Shown: positions 22,501-34,500 of the stretch, in pieces
Numbering within the stretch: the first letter of the stretch is position 1
Layout: every line of letters starts with the position of its first letter
NCBI RefSeq assembly: GCF_041296385.1
Contig: NW_027184085.1
Span: 55,581,109 to 55,645,108, forward strand
Direction of reading: 5' to 3'
Source: Aphelocoma coerulescens
Lineage: Eukaryota > Chordata > Aves > Passeriformes > Corvidae
Length of the DNA: 64,000 bases
Position numbers and translations under genes: made by a program
Notes under the pieces: generated by a model
Seen by the model: only the letters and a program-made list of their open reading frames with translations
Told to the model about the DNA's origin: nothing
Databases searched by the model: none

Positions 22501-25500
22501 GGAACCCCGGACCTGGTCTGAGCTGCGTCTTGATCGCCAAGACAGAACCAGCCGTTCGTGTGCTGACCCTCTGAAGATAGACCTACGTTTTAGCAGGACT
22601 TTTGGACAGGGACAGTTCGAGACCCTCACCTCCCACCTAGGACTGAAGTCCCTGAGGATCGAACTGCCAGACCATCCCCCCAGCAGACCTTTCCAGGAGC
22701 CAGCCCCACCAGAAAATAGGATTTGTAAGTTTAAATTTGGGGCTCTCCTTCTCTTGCGTGCATTTTAAGCAATTTTGGGTGGGTTTTTTTTTTTTTCTCT
22801 CTTTTTCTGCGGAGGGAGGATTCCCCCCCCCCAGCTGCATCTTGCACAATCCCTGCTGATGCTCCCCCTCTCCCTGCACCCCCCCCTCCCCCTACCATGG
22901 GTTCTTGTGCAATCCCCATCTCCTCCGCTCCTGCCCTAAAGCCCACCGCCCCCCCACACCCTCCTACAGCCCATCCCGACTCCACATGGAATTGCGAAAC
23001 CGGCACTACCTGCAACCTGACTTCCTCCCAAATGACCTGCTGCTGTACAACCTCTCCACCCCCATGCTGCCATAACAGAAACCCTTCCCACCCCTCAAAC
23101 CAGCCCCGACTCCCCGCTATCCCTGACCTGGGTAAAGCAAAGTCGGCATTTCAAAAATGCCGCGCTACGCCCCCTGTATCCCAGCCCCGCCCTGCCACAG
23201 CTTATTCCTCCTGTTCAGATGACAGTAGCAGCAGCTCTGACTCTGAATCTCAAGACTGACAGGCACAGACACGCAGGGAAGTGAACCGGGACGGAGACTG
23301 AGAGCTAGCCCAGAAAATCTCAGCCTTCCCAGTCATTAAAGGGAAAGGGAGGAGGGGTGGTCCAACTACAAAAACATGGAAACCTATCCCATACAAAGAA
23401 GTCAAAGAGCTTTGCAAGGCAGCAAAAAAAAACATGGGAGCGGGTCACATTTCTTTAGAAACTTAATTGGAAGCCACCTTCTCTGCCTATACATTAGTGC
23501 CACATGATATTAAAAACATTATTAACTGCATCCTTTCCCCTGCCGAATATATGTTATGGGAAAGGCATTGGAAAAGACATTTAAAAACACTGTCTGACAC
23601 TTATGCTAAAGATGCAAACCAGACAGATTGGACAATAGAACAACTGGCTGGAGAAGGTGACCTCCAAAAAACCCTAGATCAAGCTACAACCTTACCTGAA
23701 GTAGCATTGCAAGACATAGCTATTGCAGCTAAGACATCGCTGCTTCTTACCCCCGATGATTCTGTTCCTACACAATATTTCTCTGACATCAAACAGTCAG
23801 CAAATGAAAGCTTCATTCAGTTTGTTGATCGTTTAAAAGCTAGCTTAGAAAAACAGATAGAAAGTCCAGATGGACGAAAGGAACTTTTGGGCAAACTTGC
23901 CATGGCAAATGCTAACGAACGATGTAAGAATATCTTGAGGGCCCTACCCATGGACACAGAAACCACAATAGAACAAATGATAGAGACCTGTACCAGACAC
24001 ACATCCACAGAGAACACAATGACCCAAGCAGTTGTAAAGGGCATCACAGAGGGAGTTTCTGGTGCATTTGCTGCAGCAGTCTCTAAGGAGAATGCCCGCT
24101 GTTTCTATTGTGGTGAACCTGGACACTTTATAAAGGACTGCCCACAAAGGTCACCCACCCAGGACCGTTGTGCCACCTGCCAAAGGCACCAGAGACAGCA
24201 ACAGCACCAGCAGCGTTCAAAAAACTTCCATCGAAGTGTGGTGTCAAGGCCCCACGCTCAGATAACAAATCAAAGGCCATACTACCCCGCCCCAGCTGCA
24301 AACTCCACATCGGATCACTGAGAGCAGACAACTGGACCTCACCCAGCACCATCATCCCAGGCAATCCCAGAACACATGAGAAGGATCTAACACACGGAGC
24401 GCTACCGATCGGAACGAGACGCCAACTGGTAACATCACTGCCATTTAACTTTGTTGACAAGCGTTTTTATCGTATTCCCACAGGAAAGTATGGATCACAT
24501 GATGGCCCATGGGACATTCTTATCCTAAGCGATACCCTTCATGGCCCAGAACAACTCTTTGTATTACCTGAGATACAAACAGTGCACCCTGGACAAGAGA
24601 TTCTTGTCCAGCTTTGCTGCATGGACGCACCTTTCTTTCTCCCACAGGGAACACTGATTGCTCAAGCTTTTTTACTTCCACAGAACCGCTCAGAACAGCT
24701 TCCTCTCAATCCTACAGCAATGTGGATAGAGATTGTGGGCTCAAACAAACCGACCATCGAGTGCAGCTTGTTCTGTAAAGGAGAGAGGGTCTACTGCCCA
24801 GGGATGCTGGACACCGGAGCAGACGTGACCATCATCGCCCGCTCCGAGTGGCCAGGGAATTGGGAACTGGAGCCAGTGGCAGGTATGATCTCCAGGATTG
24901 GTGGAGTTGCAGTATCCATGAGAAGCAAACGAAATGTCGTCATCAAAGGACCCGAGGGCAAGATAGCGACCACCCGACCATTCGTGGTAAGGGCCCCATC
25001 CCCCTATGGGGCAGAGACCTTCTATCCCAGTGGGGTGCCACCCTCACCATATTTCTGACTGGGGCCACTGAGAAACGCACGCTACCATCTACTCTCCCGC
25101 TCACCTGGAAGACTGACAACCCAAAATGGGTGAGACAGTGGCCCCATGAAGAAGAAAAGCTCAGCGCGCTGGAAGCCCTGGCGGAAGAGCAACTTGCCAA
25201 AGGTCATATCACCGAGACCACCAGCCCTTGGAATTCCCCTGTCTTTGTACTGAAAAAGCCTGGCAAAGACAAATGGAGACTACTCCATGACCTACGGAAG
25301 ATCAATCAGGTCCCTGAAGACATGGGCCCCCTCCAACCCAGCCTGCCATCACCATCAATGCTGCCCCAAGACTGGATGCTTGCCATCATAGATATATAAC
25401 AGACTGTTTCTTTAACATCCCGCTCCATCCCCAGGACAGACCACGGTTCGCCTTCTCCATCCCGTCTCTTAATGAACAAGCCCCACTCAGAAGATACCAT

Positions 25501-28500
25501 TGGCTCATCCTCCCACAATGCATGAAGAACAGCCCGACCATCTGCCAGTGGTACGTCGCCCACATTCTGTCCCCCATCAGAAGCCTGTTCCCAGAAGCAA
25601 TCATCCACCACTACGTGGATGACATCCTAATCTGTGCATCAGAAAAAACTTACTTGGACAGAACTCTTAAAAAGACAATTGAAGCCAGAGAAGAAGCAGG
25701 GTTCAAGATTCGTGAGGATAAAGTGCAGCACTCCAGCCCATGGACTTACCTCGGCCTCCAGATCCGTGAGAGAACCATCGTACCCCAGCAACTCGCCATC
25801 AAAGAGGACCCCAAAACCCTAAGGGACTTACACAGCCTGTGTGGATCCATAAATTGGATACGCCCCCTACTGGGAGTCACAACACATGACCTCACTCCCC
25901 TCTTCAACCTCCTCCACGGCAGCGGAGACTTGGACTCTCCACGCACTCTCACGCCTGAAGCCCGAGATACCATCACCAAAGTCCAGGAAACCCTGTCTTC
26001 ATGCCAAGCCCATCGCGTTGAACCCAGCCTGCCTCTCCAGCTTGTAGTCCTGGGTAAGGCTCCCCGTTTCCATGGACTGATCTTCCAATGGGACCCTCAA
26101 CTCAGAGACCCTTTGCTGATACTTGAATGGGTCTTCACAAGCAATCAGCCTACAAAGACATTAACCACCTTCCAAGAAGTAATGGCACATTTAATAAAAA
26201 AGGCCAGAACTCGTCTCCGCTCTCTTGCAGGGTGTGAGTTCACATGCATATACTTGCCATTGACCACTGAAGATCTGAAGCAGCTGCTCCAGACCAACGA
26301 GAGCCTCCAGTTCGCCCTAGATAGCTACACAGGCCAAATTTCCATTCACATGCCAAAACATAGACTTTTCTACCGTGATGCAGCTTTTAAATTGATTCCA
26401 AAATTAATCCAAAGTAGAAAACCTCTCAAAGCTCTGACCATCTTCGGTCTGTCATGACATGGAGGCAACCCAATACCCAAAAATGGGAATCTGATATCCA
26501 AATAGTAGAGGGATCTCCACAGATTGCTGAATTAGCAGCTGTTGTCAGAGCCTTTGAGAAGTTTAAAGATGAATCTTTTAATTTGGTCATAGATTTGGCT
26601 TATGTCGCTGGCATAGCTATGAGGGCTGAACATGCTTTTCTAAAGGAGGTCTCCAAAACTTTTACCAACTGGTTTCTACATTAATTCATTTAATCTTCCA
26701 CAGAAAACAGCCTTACTACATTATGCATGTGAGGTCACACACTGACCTCCCTGGTCCCATTGCCGAAGGGAACAGGAGAGCAGATGCACTGGCCATGCCA
26801 GCAGAGACTGCAAACGTCCCCGACATCTTTGCCCAGGCGAAGTTGTCACATGCATTTTTTCACCAAAACATTCCTGCCCTCGTCAGAATGTTCAAGCTCT
26901 CAAAAGATCAAGCAAAAGCTATCACTGCACTGTGCCCGAACTGCCAGAACTACCAAATACCCTCTATGGGTACCAGAGTCAACCCCCACAGTCTGAACAG
27001 CTGCCAATTGTGGCAAACTGATGTAACCCACTTCCCATCCTTTGGGAGATCCAAATACGTGCACGTGTCAGTTGACGCATTTTCTGGGGCAGTGTTTGCG
27101 TCAGCTCATGCAGGGGAAAATGCCATCCACGTCATCAAGCATTTCCTCCTTGCCTTCGCCACCCTGGGAGTCCCTGAAGAAATCAAAACAGATAATGGGC
27201 CTGCCTACACCTCTCGCAAGTTAAAAGATTTCTTCAACCAGTGGGGAATAAAACACAAGACAGGCATACCTAGCAATCCCACAGGACAATCCATTGTAGA
27301 AAGGACCCACCAAACCCTCAAAAGAGTCCTCAACCAGCAACGGAGAGAAACAGAAATCTTGTCTCCTGTTGAAAGACTCTGTAAGGCTCTCTATGTCATT
27401 AACTTCCTAAATGGTACCTCATCAGAGCCTGACCCCCCAGTACTCCGCCACTTCTCAAATTCAACCCAAGCTAAGCTCACGGAGAAGCCTCCAGTGCTGG
27501 TAAAGGACCCTGAATCACACCAGGTCTCTGGGCCTTTCCAATTGATTACTTGGGGGAGAAGCTACACCTGTGTCCAGCTACCATCCGGCCCAAAGTGGTT
27601 CCCAGGAAAAAGTATAAAACCATACTTAGGCCCTACAAACACTGCTACCACAAACACCAAGAACTCTCCTGAGACAAATACAGGACCTCCCCAAAACCAG
27701 ACCAGCTCGACATGCAGACGAAAACGTCGCCGGATGCCCACCAACCAGGAGAAAGATCGTCCCACCACACGGCAGCAGACGAAACAGAAAGCTGAACAAG
27801 AAGCTACAGCAAAAAAGTCAAGCCATAGGCCAGACACAGCCTGAAAAAACTGATCCTTAGTTTATATGTTATCACCCCTTGTTACCCCAAAATATCCCCT
27901 TCCCTCAACCCTTGTCAAACCTCCCTAAACCCCAAAACCTCTCACCACAAAGCTAACAGATCTCGCTTATATTCCCTCTCAGAAGCCCCATCCCTGCGCA
28001 AAGATGAAATGTATCTACGTTGATGCTGTCCTCACCACAGCCTCGATGACCTAAAAGTAGATAATGACCTTTTTGGACAATGGGAAATAACAGGATGGAT
28101 TGCATCTTTGATTAAGGGAGCTTTGTGGGTATTCATTGTAATTATTACTGTGTTACTTATGTTCTCTTGCCTCCTACGTTGCTGCAGAAAGGCTGCTGGG
28201 AATGCCTTTTTAATAAATACAGAAGGGGGAGTTGTGGGGTATGCCCAGCCCTTGCCCTGGAGGGATCTCTGCTGAGATAAGAGATTTTGCAATCGCCCAG
28301 CAGGACTCCCTGGAAAGGCAACCATTTCTAGGGTCATGGCAAGGAAAGGCAGACCCACAATCCTTTGGGAGACACTGTGCAGATCATTCTGTAACCCACT
28401 GGTCTGTCCCAGACCCTCAGTAATCCACTGGTCCCCTACTGATCCCCTGTATCCCTATAAAGGCAAGCTCCCTCGGGCCCCTCCAGGAGAGGGCTGCTGT

Positions 28501-31500
28501 CACTGGCTCCCCCCTTCGCCGGAGGGGACCCACAATGAAGCTACCTCTGTGCGGAACCAGCCACACGAGCCTCTCATCTCTCTCTCTGGTCTGGTTTGGC
28601 AGAGCTGAGCTGGAATCACGAGCTGACAATCACTAAAGAGATGACAGTCTCTGCAAGGGCCCCTCTGCCAGCAGCTGGGGGAAGACACCGGACGTCGGGA
28701 AGGCGATTCCTTTCGGGACCATCTCCCCGGACCGGTCACCTCTTCCTGGGTCACAGCCTCGGACCCCATCCCCAGCTGTAATACATTGTTATTTTGTTTT
28801 TGCAGTAAACTGTCATTTTTTCACTTCTCCCTACTCCTATTAGTTTTTTCTTATTGGTGGAAAGGAATTGGTTAAAACTATATTGGGAGGAAACTCATCT
28901 TAAAGCGTCCACCTCTTAGAATTGTCTTAAACCAAGACCCAGCCCATTTTTGAGCTATAGCTTGGTTAAAGGAGGGAATCTAACTCTCTGAGTTAAATAG
29001 AGCAGATGAGGATGGTTCTCTGTTCATACACTTAAATAAATCCCGTTTTCTATTTTTACTTTGAGAGGCTTGAGCGATTTTTTTTCTGGCAGCTTTACAA
29101 ACTATTACTTTCTGTCATGCAATAAAATCTTTTAGAAAGACTGAGTGTGATGTAACTACAATATTTTGGAAGCCAGTGCAAACTGGTACCGAAGGCAATA
29201 TCATTTTAGCTTCTTTATGAAAGCTGAAGCTTACACTGCTGCCAGGTAATGCCTTCTGAATTGTGGAGACAGAAGGCACAATGCGAGTCACAGGACTGAG
29301 CCCTGCAACTGCTGCCCTTTCCACCAATAAGAAAAAACTGCTGCCCTTTCTCCAGAGAAGCCCTTAAAGCTGTAACCTGGGAAAGACCTGATGTTCTCAG
29401 AATTTACCATTGGAATGGAAGGACAAGTCACCAAGGATGTCTTCTTGCTTAGCAGTGTCCACCACAAAGTCTTCAAAAGTAGTTTCAGCTGCTGGCCTAA
29501 AGCTCTTCAGAGACTCAGTAGCTTTCTGGATTCTGAAAACACAGAAGAAGCAGACTAGCACAAGAGAAAAAAGGGCAATTCAAGGTGGACATTCCATAAA
29601 GTAAAAATGCTAGGTTTTGCTTTAAAAAAAGTTCTGCTTTCATGTACTTACTGATGTCTCCCAGAAATTTTTGTCTATCTAAAAAGATTCTCAAATACAA
29701 AATTAAAGGCCTTTTGTACATCAGTGTAAAGATAATGAACAGGATATATTCAGTTGGCAAAGCATTTAATTAATTTGGAGCATTATGTGCAAAGAACAAA
29801 ACTGATGTGCTAGTAGAGAACACAAAGATCAAAGACCTTAAAGCCAGAAGAGACCTGCTAGATTAACATGCAAACACCTGATAAAATCTCTGAGAAAAGG
29901 AATTTGGGAGCTAAACAGACTACCCTTCCTCTGCAGTGCCACTGAACAAGGCTAGGCACTGAGGCAGGACAAGAGCCCTCCTCTCCTGAGTGTTGTTTCC
30001 TAATACACACACTAATGCAAGAATTCCAGCTCTAACGCTGGAACACCACCAGGACTATCTCCCAAGTATTTTGCTATCAGCTTTCTCAAGAATACAACAG
30101 CAGAGACCTCCTGGAACAGTACCTGCACTTCAAACAGAAGATATTTAAGATACCTGACATGAAGTTGTTTTGCTGTTTGAACAAAACAGGAGGGATCAGT
30201 TTCTTTAAGCACTTCTTGAGCGTATCCTACAAGGCCATTATTTTCCAGGAGCCCTTGGTATTCTTCCACTTGTGTCTGCAATTTTTCCAGCCTTATATTC
30301 TTAGAAGTTTCAATTGCCCTAAGAGCTGCAGATTTCTTCTCTTCCAGGACATGATATAATTTCTCAAAACTCTGAGATGCTTCTTGTTTAGCTCTTTCAC
30401 TGTTGCACTAGGAGAAAATAAAAGACATTTTAGACAGATTCTGTATCACTGGGGCTCTGTACAGAAACATACTTAAGGTTGTTCAAGACATTACAGTAAT
30501 CTAGTCATCCATTTCACACACAAGACTAATAAGCTTTGTTATGCTATTCACCACTGAAAATGAGATCAGCATACCACCCAAGCTAGTCAGCATTTGCTGT
30601 CTTTAAGAGAATGAAGGGAAGTATTCCTCTGATTATGTCTCGAGTTATTCATTACATTTGTCTAGATAGCTCATGAAGAAGCACTGTGAAAGCATGTCTG
30701 TCTCTGAAGTCTTCATGCCCAAGAGCTAGATGCTCTTCCATCTTCCCCAATCACCCTGAACTGAACACCCAAACCCAGCTTCTCGAGTACACCCTCTGAA
30801 CTGTAGTGCCACCTCTGACTACTGCCCTGGATAAAAGGAACTGCAAAGTACAAAGGCAATCTGTAATCAAGATACACCAGTACCAGGAGCTTCTGCAATT
30901 TCTGCCTTCGGGTTTTTCAGCGTTGTGAGAAAAGAGACAACTCTTAGTTATATAAAAAATTAAAATAATTTATTGAAAACAGAAAAATTGAAAAATTACA
31001 GAAATTAGAAAAATATAAAAATTTGGGATCCTATGGCTCAATAGATGGTATGCCCCAGGAGCACAGGGATCTGAGATCTTCTGGCTGAGACAGCACTGGA
31101 CCTCAGGTAGAGAAAAAGGACTTGCAGTGCTGGGCTGGCTTTTGGCTGGTCCAAAAGTCGAAAAAGTTACTAAAGGCTCCTTAATAGGAGTAAGGCTTTT
31201 AATGCCCAGCACTGATGCCCACCACAGCTAGCCTGCAGAAAACACCCTCACCTCTCTATCTTTTTGAAGCCTGTCTCATTATTTTATAGTGCCTTTGCTC
31301 CACCCCAGTCCGCCCACAGCCCGCCCCTTCGGTTTAAAGTGATTGGTGCTTTCCCTTTGACAGATCATCTCTGTCCACCAATGGCTCATCGTTGTCAGAG
31401 GGGTGGTATCAGTTGAGATAAGGGTGCTAAAATGCCTTCATTAAAATTCAGGTTGCCATGGAGCTTGCCTACAGGGTGGTGGCTATGGGGCTAAAAATAG

Positions 31501-34500
31501 CTGCTGGCTGTTAGAACTGGGGTTTTGGAGTTAGGCTTTGAGTTAGGGTGCAAAGTAAAAACACTTAAAAAAAATATTAAAATACATCTAACACATCTTA
31601 AAACAATTGTAGAAGTATTCAATAAACATAGGAAAGATAACTCTTATAGTGTACAGGTGGTTTGAAGTTTGAGAAGGGGACATAACTTGGGGATTTTTTA
31701 AACTGGGGATTTTTAACTGGGAATAGTGCAATTCTTTTAATAAACTACTTTGAACAATTGAAAACACTGATAATGGAACTTGATTTTTGTACCTGGGCTG
31801 ATGGGTTAATTTTAACATTTAAAACATTTAATTCAGAATTAATTAATTAAAGCACTTAATATGCAAAGACCAAGCACAATTAGGGATTTCATGTATGACA
31901 AGCTTGTATGTGAGTTTCCAGCCATGACCTTTCACGGAGATTTTGCCCTTAATTCTGACTCTCTCAAGGTAAACAGGCAGCGTAAATAATGCACCATCAT
32001 AAAAGCACAAATACCCAATGTTTAACCCACTTTGGTTAAGGTATCAAGCAAGCTTTATTTCAGTTAAATTTACAGCAGCACCCAAAAATGAACTTCACTC
32101 TGCATGCTTCCCACACTGGCAGGACTAGGTCTTGCCATGTGTGATTCAGTACTAGCATAAAGTGTTCAAAAATTGTTTCACTCCTTAACTGAAAAGCCCA
32201 AAGTTTGAAACTTCACTGAAAACAGTGAAGACACAGTCCTTCCCGTGTCTCTACAAAGGCCAGCTCCAGACAACCTGCAAGGCACTCTTACCTCTGTTTC
32301 TTTCAGCAGCAGATCCAGCTGTGTGATGTGAGCTTTCACCTGGCTCTCCTTACTGATGAGGTACTCAATATCTTTTGAAAGCTTCTCCTGTTGGAGTAAA
32401 ACAGCAAGAATAGGGTATCTCACACAAAGTGACAACCAGCACAGACAGGTCATCCAGCTAGTCCTCAGTCTACCTAGCCACAAGGGCAACACCTGACACC
32501 AGTCATGAGCAGCAATCCTGTGGAGAATTGTTTGGCGACCTGCAGAGACTGCAAAGCAACTGTGAGCAAGACTGGTGGCACAGCCCCTAAGGACAAGAGG
32601 TGACAGTGTCAGCTGGCTCCCAATCACCCAGGAGTCACCCTCTCTTAGGTTAGGAACATTATGCTTCAGGACATTAAACTTACAGAAAGGAGTTATTAGC
32701 TATTAACTCATTTGTAGTAAGAATTGCTAGAAAAAGGAGTAGTTCACATCACAGGTTTATGAGTGTCCCTGTGCTTCCTTAGCTGCAAGAGCAAGCAATT
32801 GTACAGGAAAAGCCTTTCAACTAGTGAGGAGGCCAAAGAGCACAAGGCAGGCTAGTCTGGTCTCTTTTTTTTCCTTCTTTTTTTTTTCCTCCTGTGAGCA
32901 AGAGAGGAAGAAAAGGAAGAAGAGGAAGTAGGTGCAGTCTTTAATAAAAAATTGATGTTTGCAAGTCTTCTCTGTTGTGCTTTGCTTAGGAAATTAACAG
33001 CTATACAGCTTCCAAAACACACAAAGATACATACTAAGGTGTCAACAGGTACTTCTGATGCAAAATTTTCAGAAGTGCTTCTCAAGTACCAGCTACCACA
33101 AGCTACCCGAACACTTATATTAAAAAAAGCTGATCGTAAAGTATTAACTGCTTAAACCTTCTGCATTGTCAGTACTGATGTACAATTAGCTGAAATAAGG
33201 TGAAAGCACTTTTAAGGGGTTACGTTTCAAGCATCACAGCAAATAGCAATTTAGGTTCTAAAACATGCCCTACATCACACTAACATATACATTAACCAAT
33301 GCTGCACAACGACAGGCCTCAAGACTAGTTCAGGGTCTCCTAAACACAAATCCTGGCTTCCAGCCAGAGGGAGTTTGCCCTCACATCAGAAGTACTCCTC
33401 CCCTTCTTAAGGTCAGGTCCAATGATATTTTCTTTTACCTTAAGGGTTTTGTAGGCTGTGCTCATGGTTGTTACTCTATGGTTTGCATGACCTCCACCCA
33501 GTTTACAAAGATGACAAACAGGCCTTCTGCAGATTTCACAGTACATGTTTACCCTCTCCATTTCATGTTCTGGACACATCAAAATCTGTGGGGGGAAAAA
33601 AAAAAGAAAAGGAAAGAGACAATACAGGTGTACTTCCAACAAACAATCAAAACACCCAGTCAACCCAAAGCAGCATGTGATTTCATCAGCGAATTTTTTA
33701 TAGCCAGTTTATCTTCTACCTTTTGTATTTGTCAATGCCAGTGAAAGCCAGCAGATGAACACACACAGTTTCACAAGGTTTACAGTATGTAAACCTCTAG
33801 CAGTGTCTGTGTAGACTCCATATAGCAAACAACCTTTTGCTAACCCCTGCCCATGTTGCTTGCGATGCCTCCAGCACCCTACACTCCTGCTCAGAGCTGT
33901 AAATGCAATATATAACACACCCAGCCAGTCAAACTTAACCATGCTCATGCCAGCATCTCTTGCAACAGCTATGAAGCGTTTCTTAAAGCAAGAGCTGACA
34001 TAACACTGTAGCAATTTAAGCCTAAGCTAGATTTTGATAAGCCACATAGCCATTGCTCTTGGAGCAACAAAGTGCAGCCACCACCAGCTACAGTAATTTT
34101 AAATACAAAAGACTCCAGTGTTTCAATCTTTCCATCTGACTCCAGTCACACTGAGGGCTCCTTCCACGATTAGCTCAAACAGCATTGCAAGAAAGCTGGT
34201 GTTTGCTGAAAATAATCTTTCAAGAACTGAACATGGGTAAATAAATGCTCAAAGAGTTAAAAAAAGTGCTGCTCAAGTCCAAGCTCAGGCAACAGATTAA
34301 ACCACATAAAATGTGTGTGTGTGTGTGTGTGTGTCTGTGTGTGTGTGTGTGTGTGTGTCTGTGTGTGTTGCTTTAAAAAACAAACAATGCTTTGCCTCGT
34401 TCTAGAGCACTGAAAGAAAACATTTGGGTCATCTACTCCACAGAAGTTACCGAAGAGAAGCTTTTGAGGAAGCTTTTCAGTTTCAATATGCCCCCCCACA

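Larger units (their letters stand above)
22384..28785 (+). mobile_element. class II (betaretrovirus-like) endogenous retrovirus, antisense in TRIM36 intron 7
   Basis: Order: partial 5' LTR (22384-22475), PBS (22476), gag (to 24321), pro with dUTPase-like domain (-1 frame), pol in pieces, Env TM stub (28024-28275), polypurine tract (28221-28232), 3' LTR (28233-28785 or longer). A dUTPase-like segment before the protease and successive -1 frames for gag, pro and pol are betaretroviral traits. Gag and RT carry stops and frame breaks, the RNase H start and most of env are deleted, and most of the 5' LTR is missing, so it cannot be active. Antisense orientation is the tolerated one for intronic proviruses, since its poly(A) signals do not act on the host transcript. 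Confidence 0.93.

Noticed and set aside
22743..22900. possible host exon upstream of gag
   Set aside because: Lies between the PBS and gag, has homopolymer T and C runs and fits a retroviral leader; no splice signals tied to TRIM36.
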